Source of the DNA: Saprospiraceae bacterium
GTDB taxonomy: Bacteria; Bacteroidota; Bacteroidia; Chitinophagales; Saprospiraceae
NCBI GenBank assembly: GCA_020631235.1
Contig: JAHDHQ010000006.1
Location: 62,001-126,000 of the forward strand
Direction of reading: 5' to 3'
DNA length: 64,000 bases
Below, in pieces: positions 18,796 through 27,675 of this stretch. The notes under the pieces are model-generated. The model was not told the DNA's origin, did not search any database, and was given only the letters and a program-made list of their open reading frames with translations. The stretch's first letter is position 1. The number at the start of each line of letters is the position of its first letter. The translations under genes and the position numbers were made by a program.

Positions 18796-21700
18796 ATGAA
18801 TAGTTATGATCTTTTGATTCAAAGATTAGATCAATTTATCAGAAAATATTATCTGAATAAGTTAATACGAGGCAGTCTTTATACCTTATCTATCATCCTT
18901 GTTTTATTCCTAATATTTAATGTGTTAGAGTACAACTTTTATTTTGATACGAGTATTAGAAAGGTGTTCTTCTTTTCCTTTTTAGGTATATCATTACTTT
19001 CACTCATTTTCTTCGTTATGGCTCCTCTTTTAAGGTATTTTAACCTTGGAAGTACTATCAGTCATGCTCAAGCAGCTAATATCATTGGAGATCATTTTTC
19101 TAATGTCCAAGATCGTTTACTAAATGTACTACAACTCAAAAATCAAACTTCGAGCAATAATGCACTAATAGAAGCTAGTATAAATCAAAAAATAGACGGA
19201 TTAAAGATTGTTCCTTTTAAATCTGCTGTCGATCTCGGTTCAAATAAGAAATACCTAAAGTATGCTGTGCCCCCGTTTTTGATACTTATATTTATCCTTT
19301 TTGCCGCACCTAGCCTAATTACTGAGAGCACTCACCGAATTATAAATAACAATACAGAATTTGAGAAAGCTGCTCCCTTTCATTTCATGGTTCAAAACGA
19401 ACAATTATCGGTATTACAGGGCGAAGATTTTGCAATTAATATTCAAGTCGATGGTGATGCATTACCTAATGAAGCATATATCGACATTGACGAATTCCAA
19501 TATAAACTTCAAAAGGAAGATTTAGATCGATATTCTTATGTGTTTAAGAATGTACAAAAGGATATTAAATTCAATTTATTCTCTGGACCATTTAATTCTA
19601 AATCCTATGAAATCAAAATGTTGCCCAAGGCAGCTATTCAGAATTTTGATTTGTATTTAGACTATCCTAGTTATACTGGGAGAAAAGACGAAACTCTAAA
19701 TAACATAGGAGATGCTTATGTTCCACAAGGAACTACCTTAAAGTGGGTATATAATGCAGAAAACACCGACAGTCTTTGGATCAGTTTTGCCAATCAAAAA
19801 TCATATGGATTTAAACAAAGCAGAGAAAAACAATTCAGTTATTCTAAGCGATTAATGAATTCTAGTGTTTATTCCATCAAATTAGATAATCGGCATATGC
19901 CCATTGCTGACTCCATGAATTACAATATTACGGTCAGTCCTGATAATCATCCAAATATAACAGCACAACGTTTCCAAGACAGTATCTCTAAAGAAGTATT
20001 TTACTTTGTTGGCAATGCTTCAGATGATTATGGTGTCCAATCCTTAAGCTTTAACTACCATATAATTAGTGAAAATGGCCGTACAAAAGAAAAGAAAAGC
20101 ATACCGATTCAGAAAGAGTTTTCTAAGGAGCTAAGCTATAATTATATTTTTGATCAAGAGACATTGAACTTAGAACCAGGAGATAAATTAAGCTACTTTT
20201 TTGAAGTCTATGACAATGATCAAATCAATGGAAGTAAATCCTCAAAAACCGAAATCTTTGCTTTTGAAAAGCAAACTAAAGAAGAATTCGAAGAAGCAGA
20301 ACAGTCTAATGAAGAAGATATTAAAGATGAATTAAAAGAAGCATTAGAAGAATCGAAAAAACTACAAGAAGATTTAAAGAAGCTAAGAGAAAAACTACTT
20401 CAAAAGAAAGAACCATCATGGCAAGAGCAAAAGGAATTAGAAAAACTTCTAGAAAAGCAAAAAGAAATAGAAGATAAGATTAAGAAAGCCAAAGATAAAT
20501 TCGAAAAGAATCTTGAAAATCAAGATGAGTTTACTGAAAGAAAAGAAGAAATTCTTGAAAAACAGGAGAAAATCCAGGAGATGTTCGAAGAAGCTGTAGA
20601 TGATGAAATGCAAAAACTCATGGAACAAATTCAAGAACTGATGCAAGAACTCAATAAAGATGAGATGATGCAACAAGTTGAAGACTTTGAGATGAATGAG
20701 GATCAAAAAGAACAAAACATGGAAAGGCTTCTCGAGTTGTTTAAACAACTAGAAGTGGAAAAAGAGATGCAAGATCTCATCGATAAAATGGAGGACTTAG
20801 CTGAAAAACAAGAAGAACTTGCCAAGGAAACGGAAGAAGAAAATAAATCTCAGGAAGAACTTAAGAAGGAACAAGAAAAAATCAACGAAGAATTCGAAAA
20901 ACTAAAAGAAGAAATAAAAGACATAGAAAAAAAGAATGAAGAGCTGGAGTTTCCTAAACCTATGGATGAAGAAAAATCGGAAGAGGATATGGAAAACATA
21001 GAGGAGGAATTAGAAAAAAGTCAAGAAGAATTAGAGAAAAAAGAAAACCAAAAAGCATCAGAATCTCAAAATAAAGCTGCTCAAAAAATGAAACAGATGG
21101 CAGGGTCTTTGCAGGAACAAATGGAACAAGGGCAACAAGAGCAACAGGAGGAAGATATGAAAGCACTTCGCCAATTGCTAGAGAATCTTGTCACACTTTC
21201 TTTTGATCAAGAAGATTTAGTTGATGACTTTACTAGAAGTGAAATAAATACTCCAAGATATGTTTCTTTAGTACAGCATCAGTTTAAATTAAAAACTGAT
21301 TTTCAGCTAATCAGTGATAGTCTGTATGCTCTTAGTAAGCGAGTAGCAGAAATCGAAACTTTTGTTACTGAGAAAGTAGTTGAGGTAGAAAGAAATATAG
21401 ACGAAAGTCTGGTAAAATTAGAAGACAGAAAGAAGCCTGATGCTCAAGGCCATCAGAGAAGAGCTATGACTAATATAAATGACTTAGCACTAATGTTATC
21501 TGATGCCATGAATCAAATGCAACAACAAATGGCCCAAGGAATGCCTGGTAGTCAAATGTGCAATAAACCTGGCGGTTCCGGAAAACCTAAACCTGGTGGT
21601 AAAAAAGGTAATATTCCTATGGATAAAATAACTGAAGGACAAGGTGAACTTGGCGAACAGTTGAAAAAGATGGGACAAAAACAAAAGGGAGGAAATAAAC

Positions 21701-22143
21701 CAGGTCAAGATGGAAACAGTTCTAAAGATTTTGCTCAAGCAGCTGCAAAACAAGCAGCACTAAGAAAAGCATTGGAAGAAAAAAGAAAACAACTCCAAGA
21801 ACAAGGAAAAGGTGGGCAAGGTTTACAAGAAATAATAGACCAGATGAACAAGATCGAAAGAGATCTTGTAAATAAGCAATTAGATAATGATCTATTGAAA
21901 AGACAAGAAGATATACAAACTCGTTTGCTAGAAGCAGAAAAAGCAGATCGACAAAGAGAGTTTGATAATAAACGAAAAGCCGAAAAAGGCTTAGAGAAGG
22001 AGAAAGAAATACCTCAGAGTATTCAAGATTACATAAAGAAAAAGGAAGCTGAAGTAGATATGTATAAAAAGGTTTCTCCGGAACTAAGACCATACTTTAA
22101 ACAGTTAGTTGATAAGTATTATGATGCACTTAAAAAAACTTAG
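18796..22143 (+). CDS. DUF4175 family membrane protein with a very long charged coiled coil
   Basis: A 1115-residue Bacteroidota protein of unknown function. Two membrane helices lie near residues 23-45 and 57-80 and a third near 155-175. A predicted extracytoplasmic beta-rich region follows, then from about 490 to 790 an extremely Glu/Lys/Gln-rich coiled coil. A Gly/Pro/Lys-rich linker sits near 910-970 and another charged helix at the end. I start at ATG 18796 rather than the TTG two codons earlier. It begins a compact operon with the RsbW-like kinase and ybeY, an order I recognise from many Bacteroidota. Confidence 0.87.
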   Translation: MNSYDLLIQRLDQFIRKYYLNKLIRGSLYTLSIILVLFLIFNVLEYNFYFDTSIRKVFFFSFLGISLLSLIFFVMAPLLRYFNLGSTISHAQAANIIGDHFSNVQDRLLNVLQLKNQTSSNNALIEASINQKIDGLKIVPFKSAVDLGSNKKYLKYAVPPFLILIFILFAAPSLITESTHRIINNNTEFEKAAPFHFMVQNEQLSVLQGEDFAINIQVDGDALPNEAYIDIDEFQYKLQKEDLDRYSYVFKNVQKDIKFNLFSGPFNSKSYEIKMLPKAAIQNFDLYLDYPSYTGRKDETLNNIGDAYVPQGTTLKWVYNAENTDSLWISFANQKSYGFKQSREKQFSYSKRLMNSSVYSIKLDNRHMPIADSMNYNITVSPDNHPNITAQRFQDSISKEVFYFVGNASDDYGVQSLSFNYHIISENGRTKEKKSIPIQKEFSKELSYNYIFDQETLNLEPGDKLSYFFEVYDNDQINGSKSSKTEIFAFEKQTKEEFEEAEQSNEEDIKDELKEALEESKKLQEDLKKLREKLLQKKEPSWQEQKELEKLLEKQKEIEDKIKKAKDKFEKNLENQDEFTERKEEILEKQEKIQEMFEEAVDDEMQKLMEQIQELMQELNKDEMMQQVEDFEMNEDQKEQNMERLLELFKQLEVEKEMQDLIDKMEDLAEKQEELAKETEEENKSQEELKKEQEKINEEFEKLKEEIKDIEKKNEELEFPKPMDEEKSEEDMENIEEELEKSQEELEKKENQKASESQNKAAQKMKQMAGSLQEQMEQGQQEQQEEDMKALRQLLENLVTLSFDQEDLVDDFTRSEINTPRYVSLVQHQFKLKTDFQLISDSLYALSKRVAEIETFVTEKVVEVERNIDESLVKLEDRKKPDAQGHQRRAMTNINDLALMLSDAMNQMQQQMAQGMPGSQMCNKPGGSGKPKPGGKKGNIPMDKITEGQGELGEQLKKMGQKQKGGNKPGQDGNSSKDFAQAAAKQAALRKALEEKRKQLQEQGKGGQGLQEIIDQMNKIERDLVNKQLDNDLLKRQEDIQTRLLEAEKADRQREFDNKRKAEKGLEKEKEIPQSIQDYIKKKEAEVDMYKKVSPELRPYFKQLVDKYYDALKKT

Positions 22144-22147
22144 TTTG

Positions 22148-22552
22148 ATGGATGAATTGATATTTACTCTTTCTTCCTGCCCCTCACAAATAAAAAAGCT
22201 TGAAAACTTTATTTCAAAAGTTACTTGTAATTGTCAGTTTAAGAAGGCTAAACATCCAGAAATACTCATTAGTCTTACAGAAGCAGTTAACAACGCTATA
22301 ATACATGGCAATAATCAAGATAAATCTAAATTGGTCAATATAAGATTAAAGGAAACCAATAAACAACTCACATTCTTCATAAGTGACGAAGGAAAAGGCT
22401 TTAATCCTCAAGAAGTCAAAGATCCTACTGCCCCAGAGTTTATAGGAGAATGTGGCGGCAGAGGAGTATATATAATGAGAGAGTTATCGGATACATTAAA
22501 ATATCACGATAACGGTAGAACGGTAGAACTGGCATTTAACCTACCTAAGTAG
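22148..22552 (+). CDS. RsbW/SpoIIAB-like ATP-binding protein
   Basis: A 134-residue GHKL-fold ATPase. The N box reads SLTEAVNNAIIHGN, the G1 box SDEGKGFNP and the G2 box GECGGRGVYIMREL. This matches the anti-sigma or serine kinase family that controls sigma factors or phosphatases through partner switching. I place the start at ATG 22148, 4 bases after the DUF4175 stop; the longer frame from 22109 lies inside DUF4175. No STAS antagonist is adjacent, though a SpoIIE-type phosphatase is encoded about 6 kb away (28736-29959). A link between them is speculation. Confidence 0.9.
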   Translation: MDELIFTLSSCPSQIKKLENFISKVTCNCQFKKAKHPEILISLTEAVNNAIIHGNNQDKSKLVNIRLKETNKQLTFFISDEGKGFNPQEVKDPTAPEFIGECGGRGVYIMRELSDTLKYHDNGRTVELAFNLPK

Positions 22553-22555
22553 TCT

Positions 22556-22960
22556 ATGATTCGTTTTTATTACGAAGACACAAAATTCAAACTAAGACAA
22601 GTTAAAAAACACAGGCATTGGCTAGACTCTTTATTTGAAGATGCTAAGTATAGCGAAATAACATTTATTTTCTGTTCAGATGATTATCTATTAGGTATTA
22701 ATCAATCCTATCTAAATCATGATACCTATACGGACATCATTACTTTTCCATTAGAACTAGATCCTATTGAGTCTAATATCTTTATCAGCATTGATCGAGT
22801 TAAAGAAAATGCCAAACAGCTAAAAATCACTTTTAGTTCAGAATTAAGAAGGGTGATGGCTCACGGAATATTACATCTACTTGGTTATAAAGACAAAACA
22901 GAAGAAGAGAAAAAGAACATGCGTAAAGCAGAAGAAAAAGCTTTAATTAAATTTTTATGA
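22556..22960 (+). CDS. ybeY: rRNA maturation endoribonuclease YbeY
   Basis: A 134-residue zinc-dependent RNase acting in 16S rRNA 3' processing and ribosome quality control. The motif MAHGILHLLGYKD carries the first two zinc-ligand His (about 103 and 107). The third His of the classical GYDH motif is Asp here (113), a variant I associate with Bacteroidota YbeY. The gene lies 3 bases after the RsbW-like gene, and its stop codon is immediately followed by a parS-type palindrome. mnmG, which I expect next in this clade, is absent. Confidence 0.93.
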   Translation: MIRFYYEDTKFKLRQVKKHRHWLDSLFEDAKYSEITFIFCSDDYLLGINQSYLNHDTYTDIITFPLELDPIESNIFISIDRVKENAKQLKITFSSELRRVMAHGILHLLGYKDKTEEEKKNMRKAEEKALIKFL

Positions 22961-22976
22961 TGTTCCACGTGGAACA
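22961..22976. other. parS-type centromere site 1
   Basis: Perfect 16-bp palindrome TGTTCCACGTGGAACA, matching the known ParB-binding parS consensus (the same core is used in Pseudomonas). It abuts the ybeY stop codon, and a second identical copy lies 39 bp away centre to centre. Sites of this type cluster near chromosome origins. Confidence 0.92.
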
Positions 22977-22999
22977 TTTTACTCAATAAAGTTGTCATA

Positions 23000-23015
23000 T
23001 GTTCCACGTGGAACA
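23000..23015. other. parS-type centromere site 2
   Basis: Second perfect copy of the 16-bp palindrome TGTTCCACGTGGAACA. Both copies lie in the 133-bp gap between ybeY and the M1 peptidase gene and about 3.6 kb from the candidate oriC. The pair would be expected to load ParB for segregation. Confidence 0.92.
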
Positions 23016-23068
23016 AGTCACTTCACTACACATATATTCTTTGGTCTTTTAATTCTCAAAAGCTATTA

Positions 23069-23076
23069 TATATTTG
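23069..23076 (+). promoter_or_regulatory. Candidate -7 element (TATATTTG) for the second M1 peptidase gene
   Basis: Full match to TAnnTTTG, 18 bases ahead of the ATG. A TTTG lies at 23040-23043, 25 bases upstream, somewhat farther than the usual spacing. Confidence 0.45.
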
Positions 23077-23093
23077 CACATATAAATAAAATT

Positions 23094-25379
23094 ATGAAAT
23101 ATCATATATCTATACTATTGATACTTATTACTGGTTTCCTTACAGCTCAGGATAACACAAACACTAATAAGTTTAGACAATTACATCAAGAACTACCTAC
23201 ACCTAATGTATATAGAACTGCCTCTGGCGCACCAGGACATGAATATTATCAGCAAAGAGCTGACTATGTAATGGATATCCATTTAGATGATGATAAGCAA
23301 GTAATAACTGGAACAGAACAAATTAAATATTACAACAACTCCCCGGATCATTTGACTTACTTATGGCTTCAATTGGACCAAAACATGAGGGCTAAAGATT
23401 CGGACACCTATAAAATTAGAACCAACGAAGTTTCCGAGAAATCAAATATATGGAGCCTTAAAAGATTAGAAGCTCCTGATTTTGATGGTGGATTTAAAAT
23501 AGCCAGAGTTACTGACATAAATGGAAATGACATAAATCACACGATCAATAAAACAATGATGCGTATAGATTTAGAACAAGCTCTGACACCAGGAGGTACA
23601 TACTCCTTTTCCATTGAATGGTCATTTAATATTAATGATAGAATGGAAATTGGAGGTCGTTCAGGCTACGAGTATTTTGAAGAAGATGATAATTACTTAT
23701 ATACCATAGCACAATACTTTCCTAGAATGTGTATGTATAACGATGTATACGGATGGCAAAATAAACAATTTCTGGGTAGAGGTGAGTTCACATTATTGTT
23801 TGGAGACTATGAAGTAAACATTACAGTGCCTGCAGATCATTTAGTCTCAGCCACCGGTACCTTACAAAATGAAGAAGATGTACTTACTTCCGAACAAAAA
23901 GAAAGACTGTCTCAGGCGAGAAACGAATACGAACAACCTATTATAATCGCTACGCAAAAAGAAGCTGAAAAAAGAGAAAAATCTAAAAGTAAAAAAGAAA
24001 AGACTTGGAAATTTAAAGCGGAGAATGTTCGAGACTTTGCATTTGCATCCTCTAGAAAGTTTATATGGGATGCTATGAGCGTGAAACAAACAGACGGTAC
24101 AGAGGTAATGGCTATGTCAATGTATCCAAAAGAAGGAAACCCATTGTGGGAAAGATACTCTACAAAAGCTGTAGCTCATACAATTAAATGGTATTCTCAT
24201 TATACATTTCCTTACCCTTATCCTGTGGCTTGGTCTATTAATGCTGCAAGAATAGGTATGGAATACCCAATGATTTGTTTTAATTACGGACGATGTGAAG
24301 AAGATGGAACCTATGCTGAACGTACTAAATATGGAATGATCAGTGTCATAATACATGAAGTAGGTCACAACTATTTCCCTATGATAGTAAACTCTGACGA
24401 AAGACAGTGGACTTGGATGGATGAAGGACTAAATACTTTTCTACAGTTTTTAAGTGAGCAACAATGGCAAACAGACTATCCATCAAGAAGAGGAGACGCG
24501 CACAAAATTGTAAACTATATGAAAGGAGATAAAAATAAAATATCTCCCATAATGACGAATTCAGAATCAATTCATCAATTTGGTAATAATGCCTACGGTA
24601 AACCTGCAACAGCGTTAAACATTCTTAGAGAGTCAGTCATGGGTAGAGAACTGTTTGATTATGCTTTTAAAGAATATTCTAAAAGATGGATGTTTAAACA
24701 TCCAACACCTGCAGACTTTTTTAGAACAATGGAAGATGCCTCTGCTGTCGATTTAGATTGGTTTTGGAGAGGATGGTTCTATACTAATGATCATGTAGAC
24801 ATAGCTATAAATAACATCACCGCATTTACTCTCGATAATAAAAATCCAGATACTAAGACTATTCCTCAAGCTATTAAAGGTATAACTGAAGTGGTGAACG
24901 AAACAGAACGAGGTAAAACATATGCTGAAACAGATAAAAGTCTTATAGATTTTTACAACACATATGATAAGAATAAACCTACTAAACAAGATAGAGAGCA
25001 ATACAAAAAATACACAGAAAGCTTAACAGACGCAGAAAAAGAAATACTTCAAGCGAATAAAAAATATTACCAAATCGATTTTGATAACATCGGAGGACTA
25101 GTTATGCCTATTATTCTAAAGTTTACATACACTGATGGTTCCGAAGAAATCCAGCGTATTCCGGCAGAAATCTGGAAAACAAATAGCGAAACTATTTCTA
25201 AAGTTTTTGTGACCGATAAGATAGTAGAAACAGTAGAACTAGATCCTTACTATGAAACAGCAGATACCGACAGATCTAATAATTACTATCCACCTAAAAG
25301 TCAGACGACTAACTTTGAATTGTTTAAACAATCAGCAAGAGAAAAACTTAATCCTATGCAACAAGCTAAAAAGAAGTAA
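23094..25379 (+). CDS. Secreted M1-family metallopeptidase
   Basis: A 761-residue exported peptidase with signal peptide YHISILLILITGFLTAQ. The GMEYPM motif near 388 replaces GAMEN, zinc site HEVGHNYF lies near 421, and the downstream Glu is in WTWMDEGLN. An N-terminal saddle domain and a long C-terminal charged region complete it. I start at ATG 23094: the longer frame from 22992 would translate across a parS site and add a non-signal N-terminus. The C-terminus overlaps ctaA on the other strand by 14 bases. It differs clearly from the lipoprotein M1 peptidase at 16196-18703. Confidence 0.92.
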   Translation: MKYHISILLILITGFLTAQDNTNTNKFRQLHQELPTPNVYRTASGAPGHEYYQQRADYVMDIHLDDDKQVITGTEQIKYYNNSPDHLTYLWLQLDQNMRAKDSDTYKIRTNEVSEKSNIWSLKRLEAPDFDGGFKIARVTDINGNDINHTINKTMMRIDLEQALTPGGTYSFSIEWSFNINDRMEIGGRSGYEYFEEDDNYLYTIAQYFPRMCMYNDVYGWQNKQFLGRGEFTLLFGDYEVNITVPADHLVSATGTLQNEEDVLTSEQKERLSQARNEYEQPIIIATQKEAEKREKSKSKKEKTWKFKAENVRDFAFASSRKFIWDAMSVKQTDGTEVMAMSMYPKEGNPLWERYSTKAVAHTIKWYSHYTFPYPYPVAWSINAARIGMEYPMICFNYGRCEEDGTYAERTKYGMISVIIHEVGHNYFPMIVNSDERQWTWMDEGLNTFLQFLSEQQWQTDYPSRRGDAHKIVNYMKGDKNKISPIMTNSESIHQFGNNAYGKPATALNILRESVMGRELFDYAFKEYSKRWMFKHPTPADFFRTMEDASAVDLDWFWRGWFYTNDHVDIAINNITAFTLDNKNPDTKTIPQAIKGITEVVNETERGKTYAETDKSLIDFYNTYDKNKPTKQDREQYKKYTESLTDAEKEILQANKKYYQIDFDNIGGLVMPIILKFTYTDGSEEIQRIPAEIWKTNSETISKVFVTDKIVETVELDPYYETADTDRSNNYYPPKSQTTNFELFKQSAREKLNPMQQAKKK

Positions 25380-26394
25380 TCAAATCTTTATTAGCTTTCA
25401 TATTTATAAACACGCTAAACTGTAGAGCAAAGAGTAAAGTAGAAAATAATAGGTGCAATGGTTGAGCTATTTTAGGGAAACCAAAATGCGCTAAGGCAAC
25501 TCCTAACAAAGCCTCAATACATATTATTGCACCGATTATAAACCATTGCTTGCTTAAGTATCCCTTTTTATGTGCTTGATAGATCAGATAGAGGTTCAAT
25601 GCCACAATAAGATAAATCATACTTCTATGTAGTATAAACATCCAATCTAGTTGTTCTATCCACACATTTCGATCAATTTGTATTTTTGCTATTTCATCGA
25701 TTTGTTCTCTGACTTGAGTGCCTACAATGACCATAGCTAAGGTGATAATTAAAGATACTAGAGCTAAGTTTTTAAACAAACCATCCACTAAAACTTTTGC
25801 CTTTCTTCGTGCTCTAAATAGTAATAGTAACAAAACAGCTATGATGGCAAAAACTCCTATCATATGGATAGTAATAGTCTGCCCTTGAAGATTAGAGTCT
25901 ACAACTAATTTACCTAACCAAGCTTGAAAACCCACTAAAAATACCACGAAGAACGAAAGTAAAATCTTTATGCGATCTCTTCGCCAATACAAAAATGATA
26001 AACCAAACATGGCCATAACAGGAAAACCCAAAGCAACAGTAGCTAAACGATTAATAAACTCTATCCATGTGTGTACTGGGTTGTAAGTAGCATAATTATG
26101 TTTTGTATACACTTCCCAGTTACTTTGATCAAATAGATCATTAGAAGTAAAATCGTTTAATGATGTATACAACTTCTCATTGTGTATAATCATTTGACCA
26201 TTATGGTACACTTCTTCTGGATGCCAAGTCACTTGACGCTCGTTAGTCGGAGGAATAAGTTTTCCAAAACATTTAGGCCAATCGGGACATCCCATTCCAC
26301 TTTCTGTTACTCTAACAATAGAACCAGCTATGATCACAACAAAAACCAGAAGTAGATTAATAATGATTAACCGTTTAAACCACTTATCTAACAT
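25366..26394 (-). CDS. ctaA: Heme A synthase (CtaA/COX15 family)
   Basis: A 342-residue integral membrane enzyme that oxidises heme O to heme A for cytochrome oxidase. About eight membrane helices are visible. The extracytoplasmic Cys pair CPDWPKC follows helix 1. Conserved His residues lie in PVHTWIEFINR, ITIHMIGVF, FILHRSMIY and QPLHLLFS. ctaB and cox genes are not adjacent. The gene reads away from the candidate oriC on its left side, i.e. co-directionally with leftward replication. Confidence 0.94.
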   Translation of the reverse strand: MLDKWFKRLIIINLLLVFVVIIAGSIVRVTESGMGCPDWPKCFGKLIPPTNERQVTWHPEEVYHNGQMIIHNEKLYTSLNDFTSNDLFDQSNWEVYTKHNYATYNPVHTWIEFINRLATVALGFPVMAMFGLSFLYWRRDRIKILLSFFVVFLVGFQAWLGKLVVDSNLQGQTITIHMIGVFAIIAVLLLLLFRARRKAKVLVDGLFKNLALVSLIITLAMVIVGTQVREQIDEIAKIQIDRNVWIEQLDWMFILHRSMIYLIVALNLYLIYQAHKKGYLSKQWFIIGAIICIEALLGVALAHFGFPKIAQPLHLLFSTLLFALQFSVFINMKANKDLITSF

Positions 26395-26599
26395 CTTCGC
26401 TATTTATTTTTAATGGTCTTTTCGTTTGTAATAAATTCTAAACATGCTACTTGCTTATCAAATACCTATTTTCCAAAACGTTTCTCAAATGTACATCAGG
26501 ATTTTAAATAATTTTCTTCTCTAACATTCTGAACATGCTTATTTATTATATTATAATCTTTTAAAAAAAAACTACTATATACTATAAGTGCTGTTGATT

Positions 26600-26632
26600 T
26601 GTGGATAAGTCCATATTTAGTGCTTATCCACA
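26600..26632. repeat. Inverted pair of perfect DnaA boxes
   Basis: Ten-base arms TGTGGATAAG (26600-26609) and CTTATCCACA (26623-26632) with a 13-base spacer each contain the consensus DnaA box TTATCCACA. Confidence 0.85.
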
Positions 26633-26710
26633 TAGATTAACAATTAATCTCATAAAAGTTAACATCGAACTTATACTTAAGTTCTATCTCTTGATTATAA
26701 TCTTTTGAGT

Positions 26711-26719
26711 TTATACACA
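26711..26719 (+). other. DnaA box (TTATACACA)
   Basis: Matches the consensus TTATnCACA on the plus strand, about 80 bases right of the inverted pair and about 60 bases before the most AT-rich tract. Confidence 0.75.
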
Positions 26720-26887
26720 GTAACTTTAATAATGTTAATAGATAATTTCTTGATAAAGTTATTAGCATAACAAAAGCAACAAAATGTTAATTAATATATA
26801 TGATATATATTTATTATATATAATTACTTGTATTTTTGTTTTTCTTTGTTGAAAAGTATTTTTATTCACATTTCTACTAACACAATA

Positions 26888-27337
26888 ATGCGCGCTATTA
26901 TACAGAGAGTTACTCATGCCAATGTACAGGTAAATAAAGAAATAGTGGGCTCTATTCATAAAGGCTTATTAATATTACTAGGTGTTGGTCAGGACGATAG
27001 TCAGGAAGATGTAATATGGCTTGCGGATAAAATACGTAAAATGCGTATTTTCTCGGATAAAGAAGGTAAAATGAATCTATCCGTACAAGATATAGGAGGA
27101 GCTTGTTTAGTTGTTAGTCAATTTACTTTATTTGCAAGTACAAAAAAGGGGAATAGGCCATCTTTTATCGAATCAGCTCGTCCAGAAATTGCCATTCCTT
27201 TATATAAGCGTTTTGTCCATTACTTGAGTACACAAGGAATAGAAGTAGAAGAGGGAATATTTGGTGCAGATATGAAGCTCAGTCTATTAAATGATGGTCC
27301 TGTAACAATACATATAGATTCGAAAAATAAGCAATAG
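26888..27337 (+). CDS. dtd: D-aminoacyl-tRNA deacylase
   Basis: A 149-residue enzyme that hydrolyses D-amino acids (and glycine mischarged on tRNA-Ala) from tRNA. It begins [13 protein letters not shown] and carries the two active-site signatures SQFTLFAS near 77-84 and [10 protein letters not shown] near the C-terminus. I start at ATG 26888; the longer frame from 26828 is AT-rich ori-proximal sequence. The stop overlaps the GTG start of the next gene by one base (TAGTG), opening an operon of up to nine genes. Confidence 0.97.
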   Translation: MRAIIQRVTHANVQVNKEIVGSIHKGLLILLGVGQDDSQEDVIWLADKIRKMRIFSDKEGKMNLSVQDIGGACLVVSQFTLFASTKKGNRPSFIESARPEIAIPLYKRFVHYLSTQGIEVEEGIFGADMKLSLLNDGPVTIHIDSKNKQ

Positions 27338-27675
27338 TGGAATTAAAAAATATACAGATTGAGGTAGATGATTGGATTAAAAATATCGGCGTACGCTATT
27401 TTAACGAGCTCACCAATATGGCTGTATTAACGGAAGAAGTAGGAGAGCTAGCTAGAGTTATGGCTCGGACTTATGGAGAACAATCATTTAAAAATCCTAA
27501 AAGCGACATTGAAAAGAAAAAAATGATCAAAGAAGAATTAGCGGATATATTCTTTGTCATTATATGTTTAGCTAATCAAATGGATATAAATTTAGAAGAA
27601 GCCTTTAAAGAATCAATGCTTAAAAAATCTACAAGAGATAAAGAAAGGCATAAGCTAAACCCAAAACTGACTTGA
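27337..27675 (+). CDS. MazG-like nucleotide pyrophosphohydrolase
   Basis: A 112-residue all-alpha NTP pyrophosphatase that converts NTPs, possibly damaged ones, to NMPs. The metal site is visible as TEEVGELARV (E-E-x-x-E) and EELADIFFVII (E-x-x-D). Length fits the compact dimeric MazG-like branch rather than full MazG. It begins with GTG overlapping the dtd stop, and its own TGA is overlapped by the TTG start of the following permease, so translation is probably coupled. Confidence 0.9.
   Translation: MELKNIQIEVDDWIKNIGVRYFNELTNMAVLTEEVGELARVMARTYGEQSFKNPKSDIEKKKMIKEELADIFFVIICLANQMDINLEEAFKESMLKKSTRDKERHKLNPKLT

Larger units (their letters stand above)
26581..26850. other. Candidate chromosomal origin of replication (oriC)
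   Basis: The 493-bp gap between ctaA and dtd (26395-26887) is the only long gene-free stretch in the window. It holds two perfect DnaA boxes in inverted orientation (26600-26608 minus, 26624-26632 plus) and a third consensus box TTATACACA (26711-26719 plus). Right after come almost pure A/T bases at about 26782-26825, fitting a DNA unwinding element. Two parS sites lie 3.6 kb left, and 22 genes in a row point rightward from here. The left part (26395-26580) shows only AT-rich sequence, a weak ctaA promoter match at 26486-26493 and two copies of AACATGCT. dnaA is not adjacent, which is common in this phylum. Confidence 0.75.

Noticed and set aside
20449-22093. Minus-strand reading frames rich in Leu and Phe opposite DUF4175
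   Set aside because: They mirror the GAA/AAA codons of the coiled coil on the other strand. They show no start context and no known motif.
22992-23093. Upstream extension of the second M1 peptidase gene
   Set aside because: It would translate a parS palindrome and place non-signal residues ahead of a clean signal peptide. The -7 element at 23069-23076 also lies after that start.
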